Shown piece by piece: positions 53,698 to 63,687 of a stretch of DNA of 64,000 nt. Made by a program: the position numbers and the translations under genes. The DNA lies in NCBI GenBank assembly GCA_016703425.1, contig JADJCA010000009.1, positions 62,001 through 126,000 of the forward strand, written 5' to 3'. The number at the start of each line of letters is the position of its first letter. The stretch's first letter is position 1. The notes below the pieces were generated by a model. That model was given only the letters and a program-made list of their open reading frames with translations. It made no database searches and was not told the origin of the DNA. The DNA comes from Myxococcales bacterium. GTDB taxonomy: Bacteria > Myxococcota_A > Polyangia > Polyangiales > Polyangiaceae.

Positions 53698-54783
53698 ATG
53701 CCATCGCCGGAGGCCGAAGCCATTGAGCACGTTCGAAGGCGCGCCGCCGAACGCCGCGACGCCGCGACAGCCCGGCTGTTGCTCTTGGCCGAAAGGGGCG
53801 ACACCACGGTCGAATCGTTGCTCCACGCCATTCGAGACCGCGCGCGGATCACCCTCAACTTCCACCCCGACCGTCCGCTTGCCGACGGCCGCACCGTCGC
53901 GCAACACTTGCTCGCGTCTGGCCGCTACGAAAACCAATTTGTGACAGGCATCTCCAACGGGAGTCGAACGGCCTTCGCAGGTGGCGAGCGCGACGTCTGG
54001 GAGCGTGAGCTGTTCGGCGGTGCGTATCACGGCCCCGGCGTTCGCGGCGAAGACCGCCCGAAGTATGGCGGGCTGAACGTGATGCACCACGCCGACGGCG
54101 CGTGCCCCCGCTTTGGCTCGTGCTACTTCGAGCTTCGTCCCGAGGTCCTCGCGCGCTCCACGTTTACGTGGGGTGACAGCCACCTGGGGCCCGTGCACGT
54201 CGGGACCGCGGACGCCTTCGAGCCGCTCCTTGCGGCACTCGTGGAGAGCGTCGCGTCGACGGGCGAGGCGCTGGGCGTGACGGGGCTCAGCATCGGCGCT
54301 CTCGTCACGGGGCTCACGAACGACGCACCGGCCGGCGCCCCCGCGAGGCGCGCGCACGGAAGGGCCCTCGATGCGTACATCGAAGTGCAGGTTCACGGCG
54401 ACCTCGTGCTCGCGCGGGACGCCGTGGCGCTGGTGGCAGAGCCGGCCTTTGAGGGCACCGCGACCGGCGAGGAGCTCCGCGAGCTCTGCCGCCGCTACGG
54501 TGTCGAGCTCCGAGCGCATGCGGGCTTCGCGATGAGCGCCGACGAGGTACCCGCCGACTTCCGCGGACCGCGGATGCCGGCGCTCGCGCTGCGCGTCGCC
54601 CGACGCTTCGGCGGAGACCGCGCGGTCCTCGACGCGGCCATCCTCGGCCGCGCCGCCCAATCGCTGCACCATACACCTGATCATTGGCGTGACTGGGGCA
54701 CCCCCGACGAGACGCTCCAGCACATCAAGCAGCTCTGGCATGTGCTCGTGCGCTACGGGGCGCGCGCCGCGCGCACGATGTGA
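53698..54783 (+). CDS. DUF3626 family protein
   Basis: 361 aa, soluble. It carries the family blocks in order: ITLNFHPDRPLADGRTVAQH, YENQFVTGISNGSRTAF, ERELFGGAYHGPG, DRPKYGGLNVMHH, GACPRFGSCYFELRP and STFTWGDSH. The conserved His, Asp and Glu residues suggest a metal-dependent enzyme, but no activity is known. It lies divergent from the lipoprotein gene at 52391. Confidence 0.9.
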   Translation: MPSPEAEAIEHVRRRAAERRDAATARLLLLAERGDTTVESLLHAIRDRARITLNFHPDRPLADGRTVAQHLLASGRYENQFVTGISNGSRTAFAGGERDVWERELFGGAYHGPGVRGEDRPKYGGLNVMHHADGACPRFGSCYFELRPEVLARSTFTWGDSHLGPVHVGTADAFEPLLAALVESVASTGEALGVTGLSIGALVTGLTNDAPAGAPARRAHGRALDAYIEVQVHGDLVLARDAVALVAEPAFEGTATGEELRELCRRYGVELRAHAGFAMSADEVPADFRGPRMPALALRVARRFGGDRAVLDAAILGRAAQSLHHTPDHWRDWGTPDETLQHIKQLWHVLVRYGARAARTM

Positions 54784-54895
54784 CGGTCATCCAGCTCCAG
54801 GGAGGTCGTGACCCGACCGTGCCCGTCGCGGAATGCACGGCAGCTCGCGTCGCGCCTCGCCCTCCGCGTGCGTGCTAGCCTGTCCGAGATCGCCG

Positions 54896-57433
54896 ATGAC
54901 CGACGTATCTTGTCGAGCGTTCTCGTACTTCACGGTGGCAGCGGAGCGCGGTCTCCTCGACCTTCCGCGCCTGCTTGCGGGCCTCCCGATCACGCAGACC
55001 GAGCTCGAGAACCCCCGTCATCGCGTCGACTGGGACATCTGGGCAGAGCTGTGTGATCGCGCCGCCGAGCAACTCGGCCACGATCCAAGACGGCTCGCCG
55101 AGAGCGGCGTGCTCGTGAGCGAGACCGGCGAGCGTGGCTTCGCGGGCTACGTGGCGCCCGTCGCGTCGCTCTTCGCGTCGACGGAGGGCATGTTCGACAT
55201 CGTGACCCGCTGGGGCGGGCCGTCGCTCTACCGCAGCCACACGTTCGAGCTCGAGCGCCTCCCGAAGCACAAGCTGCGCTGGCGCGTCCGCCTCAGGCCG
55301 GGGTATCGGCCATGCCTGGCGTGGTTCCAGATGACCCCCGGCGCGCTCCAAGCGTTTCCGCGCATGCTCGGGCAGCCGGATACGGTGTTCGTGACCGAGA
55401 CGATCACGGCGACCGAGGCCAGCTTCATCATCACTGACACCACCAGCCGGACCCTGGGGTCGCGCGTCCGGCGGACCTGGGCAGCCTTGCGCTCATCGCG
55501 CGCGGTCAGCGACGAGCTGGCCTTCCAGGAGCGGCAGCTCTCAGGCACGCTCGACACCCTCCGCCGAACGGAAGGCGGCTTCCGATCGGCGCTGGACGCG
55601 CTCCCCGCGTATGTCGCCCTCCAACGCGACGACGCGATCGTCTACGCCAACCCGGCGCTCCGACGCGCCTTCGATCGGGCCGAGAGTGCGTTGCTGGGTA
55701 CCCCGTTGACCGCCCTCATCCACGCCGATGATCGCGACCGGTTCGCGCGCCAAATGAACGAGAAACCTAGTCCCGGACGTCCCCCCCTCCTCGTCCGCCT
55801 CGCGGGTGACGCGACGATGCCACGGACGGTGGAGGTTGCCCCTCTGCCAGCGTTCGACTTCGGCGGCATCTGCACCAGCGGTGTCATCGCCATTGATGTC
55901 ACCGATCGCATCCGCGTCGAAGAGACGCTCTCCATCCTCCACGCATCGCTCCCCGACCTCGTCGTGCGGTTGGCGAGCAACGGTCGCTTGCTCGACGTGC
56001 AAGGCGGGACCAATCTCGCCGAGCAGACGCGGCTCCTGCGCGCCTTGATAGGGACTCGCGACTGGGACGCGAATAGCGCCTTGCCGGGCGCGATCAGCGA
56101 CCACCTCTCGCCAGCTCGCCGCGCGCTGGACCGCGCGCTCGAGACGGGCACCGAGCAGCGCACCGAGCTGACAGCCGAGTTCGACGTGCCGCGGACCTTC
56201 GAACTTCGCGTCGTGCCGCGTCACGATGGCGATGAAGCGCTGATGCTGATCCGGGACCTGACCACGCAGCGCAACGCGGAGCGTCAGCTCGCGATCTCGG
56301 AGCGCATGGCGTCGGTCGGAACCCTCGCGGCCGGCGTTGCCCACGAGATCAACAATCCACTGACCTACGTCATGGCGGGCCACGAAGAGCTCGATCACGA
56401 GCTCGCTCGGCTGGCCCGCGGGGAGGCCGTCGATGCGGCCGGACTCCGCGCGATGCTGTCCGAGGTCAGCGACGGCGTGGGGCGCATCCGCGACATCGTG
56501 GCCTCGCTCCGCGCATTCTCGCGCATCGAGCCGGAGTCTGCGCCCGTTCGCCTCGACCCGCGCGAGGCGGTCCAACGCGCGCTCGCGATGTGCGCGAACG
56601 AGCTGCGCCATCGCGCGACGCTCGAGGTCGAGCTCGGCGAGACGCCGACCGTCCTTGCCAATCCCTCGGCGTTGATCCAGGTCCTGGTGAATCTGCTAAT
56701 CAACGCCGCGCAGGCTATGCCAGAGGATCTTCGCGCGGACCGAACGATCCGAGTGGTGACTGGCACCGACGAGGTGGGCCGGAGCCGCATTGCCGTCCAC
56801 GACACCGGTGTCGGCATCCCCCACCTCAAGCTGCAGCGCATCTTCGACCCGTTCTACACGACCAAGCCGGTCGGCGTGGGGACGGGCCTCGGCCTCAGCA
56901 TCTCGCACCGCCTGGTTAACGATCTCGGCGGAACGATCTCCGTGACCAGCGAGGTCGGCAAAGGAAGCGTGTTCGTCGTCGCGCTACCACCGGCTCCGGA
57001 GGCGCCGCCACCGACGGCTGCCGTCGCGGACGCCGAGCCGAACCGCGCGCGTGTGTTGATCATCGATGACGAGCCCATGGTCGCTAGCGCGCTTGCGCGG
57101 ATCCTGACCCGTGACGGTCACGCTTGCGCCACCGCGAACTCGGCCTCCGCCGCCCTCGAGCACTTGCGGACGCGGCCCTTCGATCTGATCCTGTGCGATC
57201 TCATGATGCCTGGCACCAGCGGCATGGAGCTCTACGAGCAGGTCAGCGCCCTCGACCCCTCGCTGGCCGAGCGGTTCGTCTTCATCACCGGTGGCGCGTT
57301 TACCGACGCCGCGCGAGCGCTGATCGAGCAGGGACTGCGCCCGGTCTTGCCAAAGCCACCCGACCTCGCGGCGCTACGGAGGACCATCGCGGAGGCGCTC
57401 CAGCGTCGGACGATCGCGACCTCGACCAGCTAG
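54896..57433 (+). CDS. Hybrid sensor histidine kinase (AraC-N-like, PAS, PAS, HisKA, HATPase, REC)
   Basis: 845 aa from ATG 54896 (ATG 54833 would add 21 low-quality residues). The first 190 residues (YFTVAAERGLLDLPRLLAGL ... RVDWDIWAELCDRAAEQLG) resemble the ligand-binding N-terminal domain of AraC-type regulators, unusual on a kinase. Two PAS-like regions follow (ALPAYVALQRDDAIVYANPA; LPDLVVRLASNGRLLDVQGG). Then HisKA with AAGVAHEINNPLTYV, HATPase (LLINAAQAM; HDTGVGIPH; VGTGLGLSI) and a receiver (VLIIDDEPM; DLILCDLMMPG; VLPKPP) with all key residues. Its last Ser codon and stop lie inside the inverted repeat of the element at 57426. Confidence 0.93.
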   Translation: MTDVSCRAFSYFTVAAERGLLDLPRLLAGLPITQTELENPRHRVDWDIWAELCDRAAEQLGHDPRRLAESGVLVSETGERGFAGYVAPVASLFASTEGMFDIVTRWGGPSLYRSHTFELERLPKHKLRWRVRLRPGYRPCLAWFQMTPGALQAFPRMLGQPDTVFVTETITATEASFIITDTTSRTLGSRVRRTWAALRSSRAVSDELAFQERQLSGTLDTLRRTEGGFRSALDALPAYVALQRDDAIVYANPALRRAFDRAESALLGTPLTALIHADDRDRFARQMNEKPSPGRPPLLVRLAGDATMPRTVEVAPLPAFDFGGICTSGVIAIDVTDRIRVEETLSILHASLPDLVVRLASNGRLLDVQGGTNLAEQTRLLRALIGTRDWDANSALPGAISDHLSPARRALDRALETGTEQRTELTAEFDVPRTFELRVVPRHDGDEALMLIRDLTTQRNAERQLAISERMASVGTLAAGVAHEINNPLTYVMAGHEELDHELARLARGEAVDAAGLRAMLSEVSDGVGRIRDIVASLRAFSRIEPESAPVRLDPREAVQRALAMCANELRHRATLEVELGETPTVLANPSALIQVLVNLLINAAQAMPEDLRADRTIRVVTGTDEVGRSRIAVHDTGVGIPHLKLQRIFDPFYTTKPVGVGTGLGLSISHRLVNDLGGTISVTSEVGKGSVFVVALPPAPEAPPPTAAVADAEPNRARVLIIDDEPMVASALARILTRDGHACATANSASAALEHLRTRPFDLILCDLMMPGTSGMELYEQVSALDPSLAERFVFITGGAFTDAARALIEQGLRPVLPKPPDLAALRRTIAEALQRRTIATSTS

Positions 57434-57436
57434 TAC

Positions 57437-57464
57437 CTCGACCCATCGATTCTGATGGGTCGAG
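57437..57464 (+). terminator. Perfect 11-bp hairpin just after the histidine kinase stop
   Basis: CTCGACCCATC, a loop of GATTCT, then GATGGGTCGAG. It starts 4 bp after the stop codon. There is no T-run after it, so if it ends transcription it is not a classic Rho-independent terminator. Confidence 0.45.
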
Positions 57465-57511
57465 TACGGCAAATGAGAACGAAACGCCCAGACACAAACC
57501 CGTGGAAGCGA

Positions 57512-57562
57512 GGCAGGTTCGACTGGGCCCGTCGCTCGCCGGGGGGCCCAGGCGAACCTGCC
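57512..57562. repeat. 19-bp hairpin with one mismatch, 13-base loop
   Basis: Arms GGCAGGTTCGACTGGGCCC (57512-57530) and GGGCCCAGGCGAACCTGCC (57544-57562). It is the longest inverted repeat I noticed outside coding sequence and lies inside the element at 57426-57590. Confidence 0.8.
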
Positions 57563-57695
57563 AATTTCACGGTGTCGGGGTACTAGCTGGGACGAGACCT
57601 TCAGCTTCCGTCGCCTTTCGAAGCTCCAGGATCGTCGCTGCCAAGACCTTGTGTGCGTCGCTACACGACCGCGCGCGCCGCGTTATGCTCCTCCC

Positions 57696-58712
57696 GTGTC
57701 GAAGCTCATTCTCGAGATCGTTCCCCTCGGCTTTCCGTGGGCCACCGTCGACCCCTTTCTCTTCTGCGTGCACCACGACGACGCGTACCCGGAAGGGAAC
57801 GACGCGATGGGCCCCAAGGCCTCGCTCGCCGGCCGAAACCTCGGGCAGGACTTCGAAGGCAAAGACGGCTGGCGCATGTACCACGGCGAACGCGTGCCAG
57901 GATTCCCGCAACACCCGCACCGCGGCTTCGAGACGGTGACCATCGTTCGGCGCGGGCACATCGATCACTCGGACTCGCTGGGCGCGACAGCTCGCTTTGG
58001 CGAAGGCGATGTGCAGTGGCTCACGGCCGGCGCCGGCATCGTGCACGCCGAGATGTTCCCGCTGCTCAAGAAGGACGCGCCCAACCCCGTCGAGCTCTTC
58101 CAGATCTGGCTGAACCTTCCGGCCGCCGACAAGATGGCGCCGCCGCACTTCGCGATGCTCTGGAACAAGGACATCCCGCAGTGCCGCTTCGAGGACGATG
58201 CGGGCAAAGGCACCATCGTCACGGTCGTGGCGGGCAAGCTCGCCGAGCGCGGCGCGCCGCCGCCGCCACCTCGTTCATGGGCGTCTCGCTCCGATACGAA
58301 CGTCGCGATCTACACCATCAAGATGGAAGCCGGCGCCAAGTGGACGTTGCCGGCGGCAACCGACGACGTGGTTCGCACGCTGTATTTCTTCTCCGGAAAG
58401 ACGCTGCTCATCGGCGATGAGACGCTCTCGGTCAAGCACGGGGCAGTGGTGCAGAGCGACGCGGCGCTGCCGCTCACGGCGGGCGACGAGGGCGCCGACA
58501 TCCTCGTCTTGCAAGGCAAGCCCATCGACGAGCCGGTGGCGCAACATGGGCCGTTTGTGATGAACACGGCCGCGGAGATCCAGCAGGCCTTCGCGGACTA
58601 CCGCCGCACCCGTTTTGGTGGCTGGCCGTGGCCGAAGGACGATCCGGTCCACGACCGCACCGAGACGCGCTTCGCGAAACACGTCGACGGACGTGTCGAG
58701 CGCGGCGAGTGA
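57696..58712 (+). CDS. Pirin family protein
   Basis: 338 aa from GTG 57696. Two cupin barrels; the metal-binding motif HPHRGFETVT is in the first, with LTAGAGIVHAEMF following it. The second barrel (TLYFFSGKTLLIGDETLSV) has no metal ligands, as usual for pirins. Known pirins act as quercetinases or redox-sensing partners of regulators; nothing nearby tells which. The C-terminal RFGGWPWPKDDPVH is typical of the bacterial family. Confidence 0.93.
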   Translation: MSKLILEIVPLGFPWATVDPFLFCVHHDDAYPEGNDAMGPKASLAGRNLGQDFEGKDGWRMYHGERVPGFPQHPHRGFETVTIVRRGHIDHSDSLGATARFGEGDVQWLTAGAGIVHAEMFPLLKKDAPNPVELFQIWLNLPAADKMAPPHFAMLWNKDIPQCRFEDDAGKGTIVTVVAGKLAERGAPPPPPRSWASRSDTNVAIYTIKMEAGAKWTLPAATDDVVRTLYFFSGKTLLIGDETLSVKHGAVVQSDAALPLTAGDEGADILVLQGKPIDEPVAQHGPFVMNTAAEIQQAFADYRRTRFGGWPWPKDDPVHDRTETRFAKHVDGRVERGE

Positions 58713-58746
58713 CGCGGCTTTCGCGACCGGCGCGTGATTCCACGCA

Positions 58747-59334
<588 letters not shown>

Positions 59335-59485
59335 GCGCTCGGGGAAGCAGGCGGCGTGCCGCGGCAGGAGGCGGCCCTTGCCGCTCGCCAAAAGCGCTTG
59401 ATGCGGAGCGCAGCGCAGTCCGCGTAGCGTTGCCTTCGCTTCGATCACTTCGGGCGTGTAACAAACTTGTAGCAACGTCTCGGCC

Positions 59486-60194
59486 ATGCCCGAGTCACCA
59501 TGGACGTCGACGATGGGGCTGATCTTTCGCGCCAATCACCGCTACGCGTCGGGCTTCACGCTCGACGTGAGCTTCACGCTTGCGAGCGGCGTGACGGCGC
59601 TCTGTGGTCCGTCCGGCAACGGCAAGAGCACGGTCCTGGCGATCCTTGCGGGAACGCTCAAAGCCGACGACGCCTACGTTGAGCTCGATGGAACGGTCTT
59701 CGTCGACACGACGACGGCGACCTTCCTGCCGCCGGAGCGGCGCGGCGTTGGCTTCGTCTTCCAAGACCACTTGCTCTTTCCACATGAGCGTCGGAGAGAA
59801 TCTCCGCTACGGGGCACGTCGGCGTCCCAAAAGGCAGCTCGACGAAAAGCGGGTCATCGAAATCCTGGAGATCGGCGACTTGCTCCACCGAGCGCCGAAT
59901 ACGTTGAGCGGTGGTCAGCGACAACGTGTCGCGCTAGGGCGCGCCCTGCTCCGTGGCCCCTCGCTGCTACTTCTCGACGAGCCGCTGACGGGCCTCGACA
60001 CGGCACTCAAGGCCCGCATCCTCGACTACCTCGAGCGTGCTTTCGCCGAGTGGCACATCCCGACGCTGTTCGTTAGCCACGACGTTCAAGACGTGGACCG
60101 GGTTGCCGAGCGAACGCTGTGGCTGTCCAACGGGCACATCGTCGATGGGCCGCCGTCGGGTTTTCGCGACGCCCGCGTGGATAGCGTCGCGTAG
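59486..60194 (+). CDS. modC: Molybdate ABC transporter ATP-binding protein, frameshifted
   Basis: About 236 aa after correction; ATG 59486 or 59513. Walker A is CGPSGNGKST, the Q-loop VFQDHLLFP, signature LSGGQRQRVALGRAL, Walker B LLLLDEPLTGLD and switch His in FVSHDVQDV. The frame slips after LLFPH (about 59779-59786; two bases missing or one extra), and the next frame continues SVGENLRYGARRRP. It lacks the C-terminal molybdate-binding (TOBE) domain of classic ModC. It powers uptake with ModB at the inner membrane. The gene is the first of a four-gene run. Confidence 0.85.
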
Positions 60195-60235
60195 GCCCCG
60201 TCCGCAGTCAGGCAGTCATCCCAAAAGGAGCGCCC

Positions 60236-61057
60236 GTGACCCTTCGTTCGTCCGTCGTCTTGGCACTCGCCACCGTCCTGCTACCGCTCGCTGCATGCGA
60301 AAAGAGAGTCGAGCCGGCGCCGGGAAACGCCGCCGCCCCCGCTCCATCCGCGAAGCCCGAGGCCACGAGCGTCCTCGTGCTCAACGCCGCCAGCACCAAA
60401 GAGTCGCTGAACGAGCTCGGCGCCGCCTTCGAGAAGTCGACGGCGATCAAGGTGAAGTTCAGCCCCGAGGACTCCTCGAAGCTCGCCAACCAGATCGCCG
60501 AGGGTGCTCCCGCCGACATCTTCCTCTCGGCCAACGAGAAATGGGCGGACTTCGTGAAGGACAAGGGGCTCGCTGCCGAGACCAAGCCCCTCTTGGGCAA
60601 CACGCTCGTCGTCGTCGTGCCCACGGGCAACCCTGCGAAGGTCGCGGGGCCGGACGACCTGAAGAAGGGTGCCGTGAAGAAGCTCGCCATCGCCGGCCCG
60701 ACCGTTCCCGCCGGCATCTACGCGAAGGCTTCGCTCACCTCGCTCAAGCTCTGGGACGACCTCGAGAAGTCGAAGAAGCTCACCCCCGGCGAAAACGTGC
60801 GCGGCACCTTGGCCTTCGTCGAGCGCGGCGAAGTCGACGCGGGCATCATCTACGCCACCGACGCGAAGGTCTCGCAGAAGGTCGAGGTCGCCTACACCTT
60901 CGATCCGTCGACACATCCGAAGATCGTCTACCCCTTGGTGCTCCTCAAGCGCGGCGCGCAACGCGAGGGCGCGAAGAAGTTCTTCGAGTTCTTGCAGTCG
61001 AAGGAAGCAGCCGACGTGTTCAAAAAGGCCGGCTTCACGAGCCTTATCGGTTCGTAA
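60236..61057 (+). CDS. modA: Molybdate-binding lipoprotein
   Basis: 273 aa from GTG 60236 with AAAAGGAG just upstream. Lipoprotein signal (ATVLLPLAAC), then the type-II periplasmic binding fold of ModA: AASTKESLNELGAAFEKST, APADIFLSANEKWADFV, NTLVVVVPTGNP, VPAGIYAK and RGEVDAGIIYATDAKV. It captures molybdate (or tungstate) outside the membrane and hands it to ModB. Confidence 0.95.
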   Translation: MTLRSSVVLALATVLLPLAACEKRVEPAPGNAAAPAPSAKPEATSVLVLNAASTKESLNELGAAFEKSTAIKVKFSPEDSSKLANQIAEGAPADIFLSANEKWADFVKDKGLAAETKPLLGNTLVVVVPTGNPAKVAGPDDLKKGAVKKLAIAGPTVPAGIYAKASLTSLKLWDDLEKSKKLTPGENVRGTLAFVERGEVDAGIIYATDAKVSQKVEVAYTFDPSTHPKIVYPLVLLKRGAQREGAKKFFEFLQSKEAADVFKKAGFTSLIGS

Positions 61058-61075
61058 ACAAGCTACAGTTCGCCC

Positions 61076-62322
61076 GTGAAGCAGCCGACGTCGCGCTTCG
61101 CGTGGCTCAATCGCACCGCCTTCGGTGTGATCGTGGCGACGTTCTTCTCCGACGTCGGTCACGAGATGGCGACGGCGGTCCTTCCGCTGTTTCTAGCAGG
61201 GATGGGCCTGGGCCCCGCAACGTTGGGCCTCGTCGAAGGGCTCGCCGATCTGCTCGCGAGCTTCGCCAAGCTTGCGGGAGGCGTCGCCGGTCACCACGTC
61301 GAGCGAAAGAAGACGCTTGGAACGGTCGGTTACCTCGTGACGGCCTTCGGTACCTTCGGCCTCGCGTTCGCGCAGAGTGCGACGCAGATCGTGTCGCTTC
61401 GCGCGGCCGCGTGGACCGGCCGCGGATTCCGCTCGCCGCTCCGTGACTTCATCCTGAGCGACGCCGTTCCACCCACGCACTTCGGTCGCGTCTACGGCGT
61501 GGAGCGGGCGGCGGACATGTTGGGGCGCGCTCGTCGGGCCGCTCGTCGCTGCGCTCCTCTTGTGGATGGGCGTCGGGCTTCGGACGGTCATCGTCGTGAG
61601 CCTCGTGCCGTCACCACGGCGGCCGCCTCTTTCTTCTTCTTGACGGCAGAGGCGTCGAAGGCCGCGGACGGTCAGACGGCGGCAGCAAGCGCCGCAGCAC
61701 GCTCGAGGCGCTCCGCGCGATCCCGAGGACGTATTGGGCGCTTGTCATCGGCGTCTTCATCTTCGGCCTCGGCGACTTTTCGCGCACGTTTCTCATCTAC
61801 TTGGCTGTGCCCAAAAGCGGTGGGGCCCACTCGGCGGGCGCGACGGCAGGCGCCGTCTTGGGGACGGCGGTGCTCCTGTACATGATGCACAACGCCGTGA
61901 GCGCCGGCTTCGCGTTCTTGGCGGGTCATCTCGGCGATCGCTACAAGAAGCTTTCGATCTTGGCCGTGGGCTACAGCATAGGCACGGCGACGCACCTGCT
62001 CCTCGCCTTCGGCGTGCTCTCCACGGGCACCCTCGCGATGGCGTTCGTGATGTCGGGCGTCACCATCGCCGTGGAGGAGACGCTCGAGAAGGCGTCATGC
62101 GCCGAGCTCCTGCCGCGAGAACTGCGCAGCCTCGGTCTCGGCGTATTGGCCGCGGCCAACGGCGTGGGTGACATGGTGTCGAGCCTCTTTGTGGCTTCTG
62201 CACTGGAGCACGGCTCGCGACGCCTCGCCTTCGGCGTCCCCGCGCTGCTGGCGTTCGTCGGTACGGTTTGGATCGCGGTCTTTGCGATTCGAGGCGTGAA
62301 GCCCAACGCGACCACTCTATGA
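61076..62322 (+). CDS. MFS transporter inside the mod operon, with three frameshifts
   Basis: A protein of about 415 aa if corrected. The N-terminal half (FFSDVGHEMATAVLPLFLAG; VERKKTLGTVGYLVTAFGTF) and the C-terminal half (DFSRTFLIYLAVPKSGGAHS; LGDRYKKLSILAVGYSIGTA) are clean MFS sequence. The middle changes frame three times: at the G-run 61522-61525, near 61608-61611, and between 61640 and 61690. The intervening stretches still read as membrane protein (ALVGPLVAALLLWMGVGLRT). Substrate unknown. It sits 18 bp after modA and 25 bp before modB on the same strand. Confidence 0.8.
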
Positions 62323-62347
62323 TGATCGGGGAGATGGCGAGGACGCG

Positions 62348-63037
62348 ATGGTCTTGAGCCCGGAAGAGTGGAGTGCGGTGCGCCTGAGCGTTCAGGTGGC
62401 GACAACCGCCGTGCTCCTTAGCCTTCCCGGGGGCGTGTTTCTCGGATGGCTCCTCGCGCGACGCGAGTTCCCGGGGAAGGCCGTCGTGGAGACGGTGCTG
62501 AACCTGCCGCTGGTGCTCCCGCCCGTCGTGACCGGGTACCTGTTGCTCGTGGCCTTTGGCCGCCGAGGTGTGCTGGGACGGCTCCTCGAGGACACGTTTC
62601 ACACGAGCGTCGTCTTCACGTGGCGCGGCGCGGCCATCGCCGCCTCGGTCATGGCATTCCCTTTGATGGTGCGCGCCATGCGGCTCGCCTTCTCGGAGGT
62701 CGACGCGCGCCTCGAAGAGGCGGCGCGAACGCTGGGCGCCGGCCCCCTCGACACGTTCTTCACGATCACACTCCCGCTGGCGCGCCACGGCGTCATCGCT
62801 GGTGCCGTACTGGCGTTTGCGCGCAGCATGGGCGAGTTCGGCGCCACCATCATGCTCGCCGGCAACATCCCCGACGAGACGCGCACGATCCCCGTTTACA
62901 TCTACAACGAGCTCAACTCCCCCGGCGGCGCCGAGGCCAGCACGCGCATCATCCTCGTGGCGATCGCCATCGCATCGAGCGCGCTCGTCGTGGGGGAGAT
63001 CCTCGAGCGACGAGGCCGCCGGAAGCGGACCGGGTAG
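62348..63037 (+). CDS. modB: Molybdate ABC transporter permease
   Basis: 229 aa with five to six membrane helices. The permease-ATPase contact loop is present: EEAARTLGAGPLDTFFTITL. ModB hallmarks are LNLPLVLPPVVTGYLL and ARSMGEFGATIMLAGNIP. It forms the inner-membrane channel for the ModA/ModC transporter. Confidence 0.95.
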   Translation: MVLSPEEWSAVRLSVQVATTAVLLSLPGGVFLGWLLARREFPGKAVVETVLNLPLVLPPVVTGYLLLVAFGRRGVLGRLLEDTFHTSVVFTWRGAAIAASVMAFPLMVRAMRLAFSEVDARLEEAARTLGAGPLDTFFTITLPLARHGVIAGAVLAFARSMGEFGATIMLAGNIPDETRTIPVYIYNELNSPGGAEASTRIILVAIAIASSALVVGEILERRGRRKRTG

Positions 63038-63095
63038 CCGTTGGGCGCGCAAGGCCCGAGCGTGCATCAGGCTGCGAGTGGCTGTCTCGCACGGC

Positions 63096-63542
63096 TCAGC
63101 CGAGGCGAACGAACGTCACCAGCACCATGAGCGCGGCGACGAGCAAAGCGCCGATGGCGCCCAAGGTCGCGTGCCTCTTCTTCCGCGCATCGAGCTCACC
63201 CTCGCTCGCGCCTTCTTTGCGCTCCCGAACGAGCGCGCGCGCGTTGAACATCTCGAGGTGACTCAAGACGGCGAGGAGCAAGACGACGGTCAGCTTCCCG
63301 TGCATCCAACCTTGCTTCATGAGAGCCGGGCTCATGGCGATGAAGGCGATGCCGCTCGCCATGGAGCCAAAGATGGCGGGAACCTCGATCTTCGTCACAA
63401 TCGTCGACACGAGCGCTTCCAGTTCGTCGCGAACAACGCCGGCGGCGCTCTGGGAGCGCTTCATGAGTTGGGTTTGGGCAAACCCGGCCCCGACATAGGC
63501 GACAAAACATAGGAGGTGAACGAAAAGAGCGGCGCTCGTCAT
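63096..63542 (-). CDS. Small four-helix membrane protein, HemJ/CopD-like
   Basis: 148 aa from ATG 63542 with four hydrophobic helices: AALFVHLLCFVAYVGAGFAQ, the EVPAIFGSMASGIAFIA region, GWMHGKLTVVLLLAVLSHLE and LGAIGALLVAALMVLVTF. The His in the first helix and W-x-H-x-K-L before the third recall HemJ and related CopD-fold proteins, which bind haem. The match is partial, so the function stays open. Confidence 0.65.
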   Translation of the reverse strand: MTSAALFVHLLCFVAYVGAGFAQTQLMKRSQSAAGVVRDELEALVSTIVTKIEVPAIFGSMASGIAFIAMSPALMKQGWMHGKLTVVLLLAVLSHLEMFNARALVRERKEGASEGELDARKKRHATLGAIGALLVAALMVLVTFVRLG

Positions 63543-63687
63543 GGCGCGTCCGGTGTACCACCAGCCACTGCCATCGAGGCGTTCAAATGCGCCCGCCGAC
63601 GCCGCCACGGTCGAGCTTCGCCTCTTGAGACGTCAATCGCAGGCCGCCCGGGTTGCTCCGGAGCCCAAGGGCCGGCAGACTTCCGCC

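Larger units (their letters stand above)
57426..57590. mobile_element. MITE-like palindromic element with 17-bp terminal inverted repeats
   Basis: Left end CCAGCTAGTACCTCGAC (57426-57442) and right end GTCGGGGTACTAGCTGG (57574-57590) are inverted repeats with one mismatch. Two strong hairpins lie inside, at 57437-57464 and 57512-57562. It has no coding capacity. The left end overlaps the 3' end and TAG stop of the histidine kinase gene. No clear target-site duplication is visible, so mobility is only inferred. It could instead be a complex terminator. Confidence 0.5.

Noticed and set aside
60037..61446. A 469-codon plus-strand frame overlapping modA
   Set aside because: Shadow frame rich in Arg; modA itself is complete with signal peptide and ribosome-binding site.
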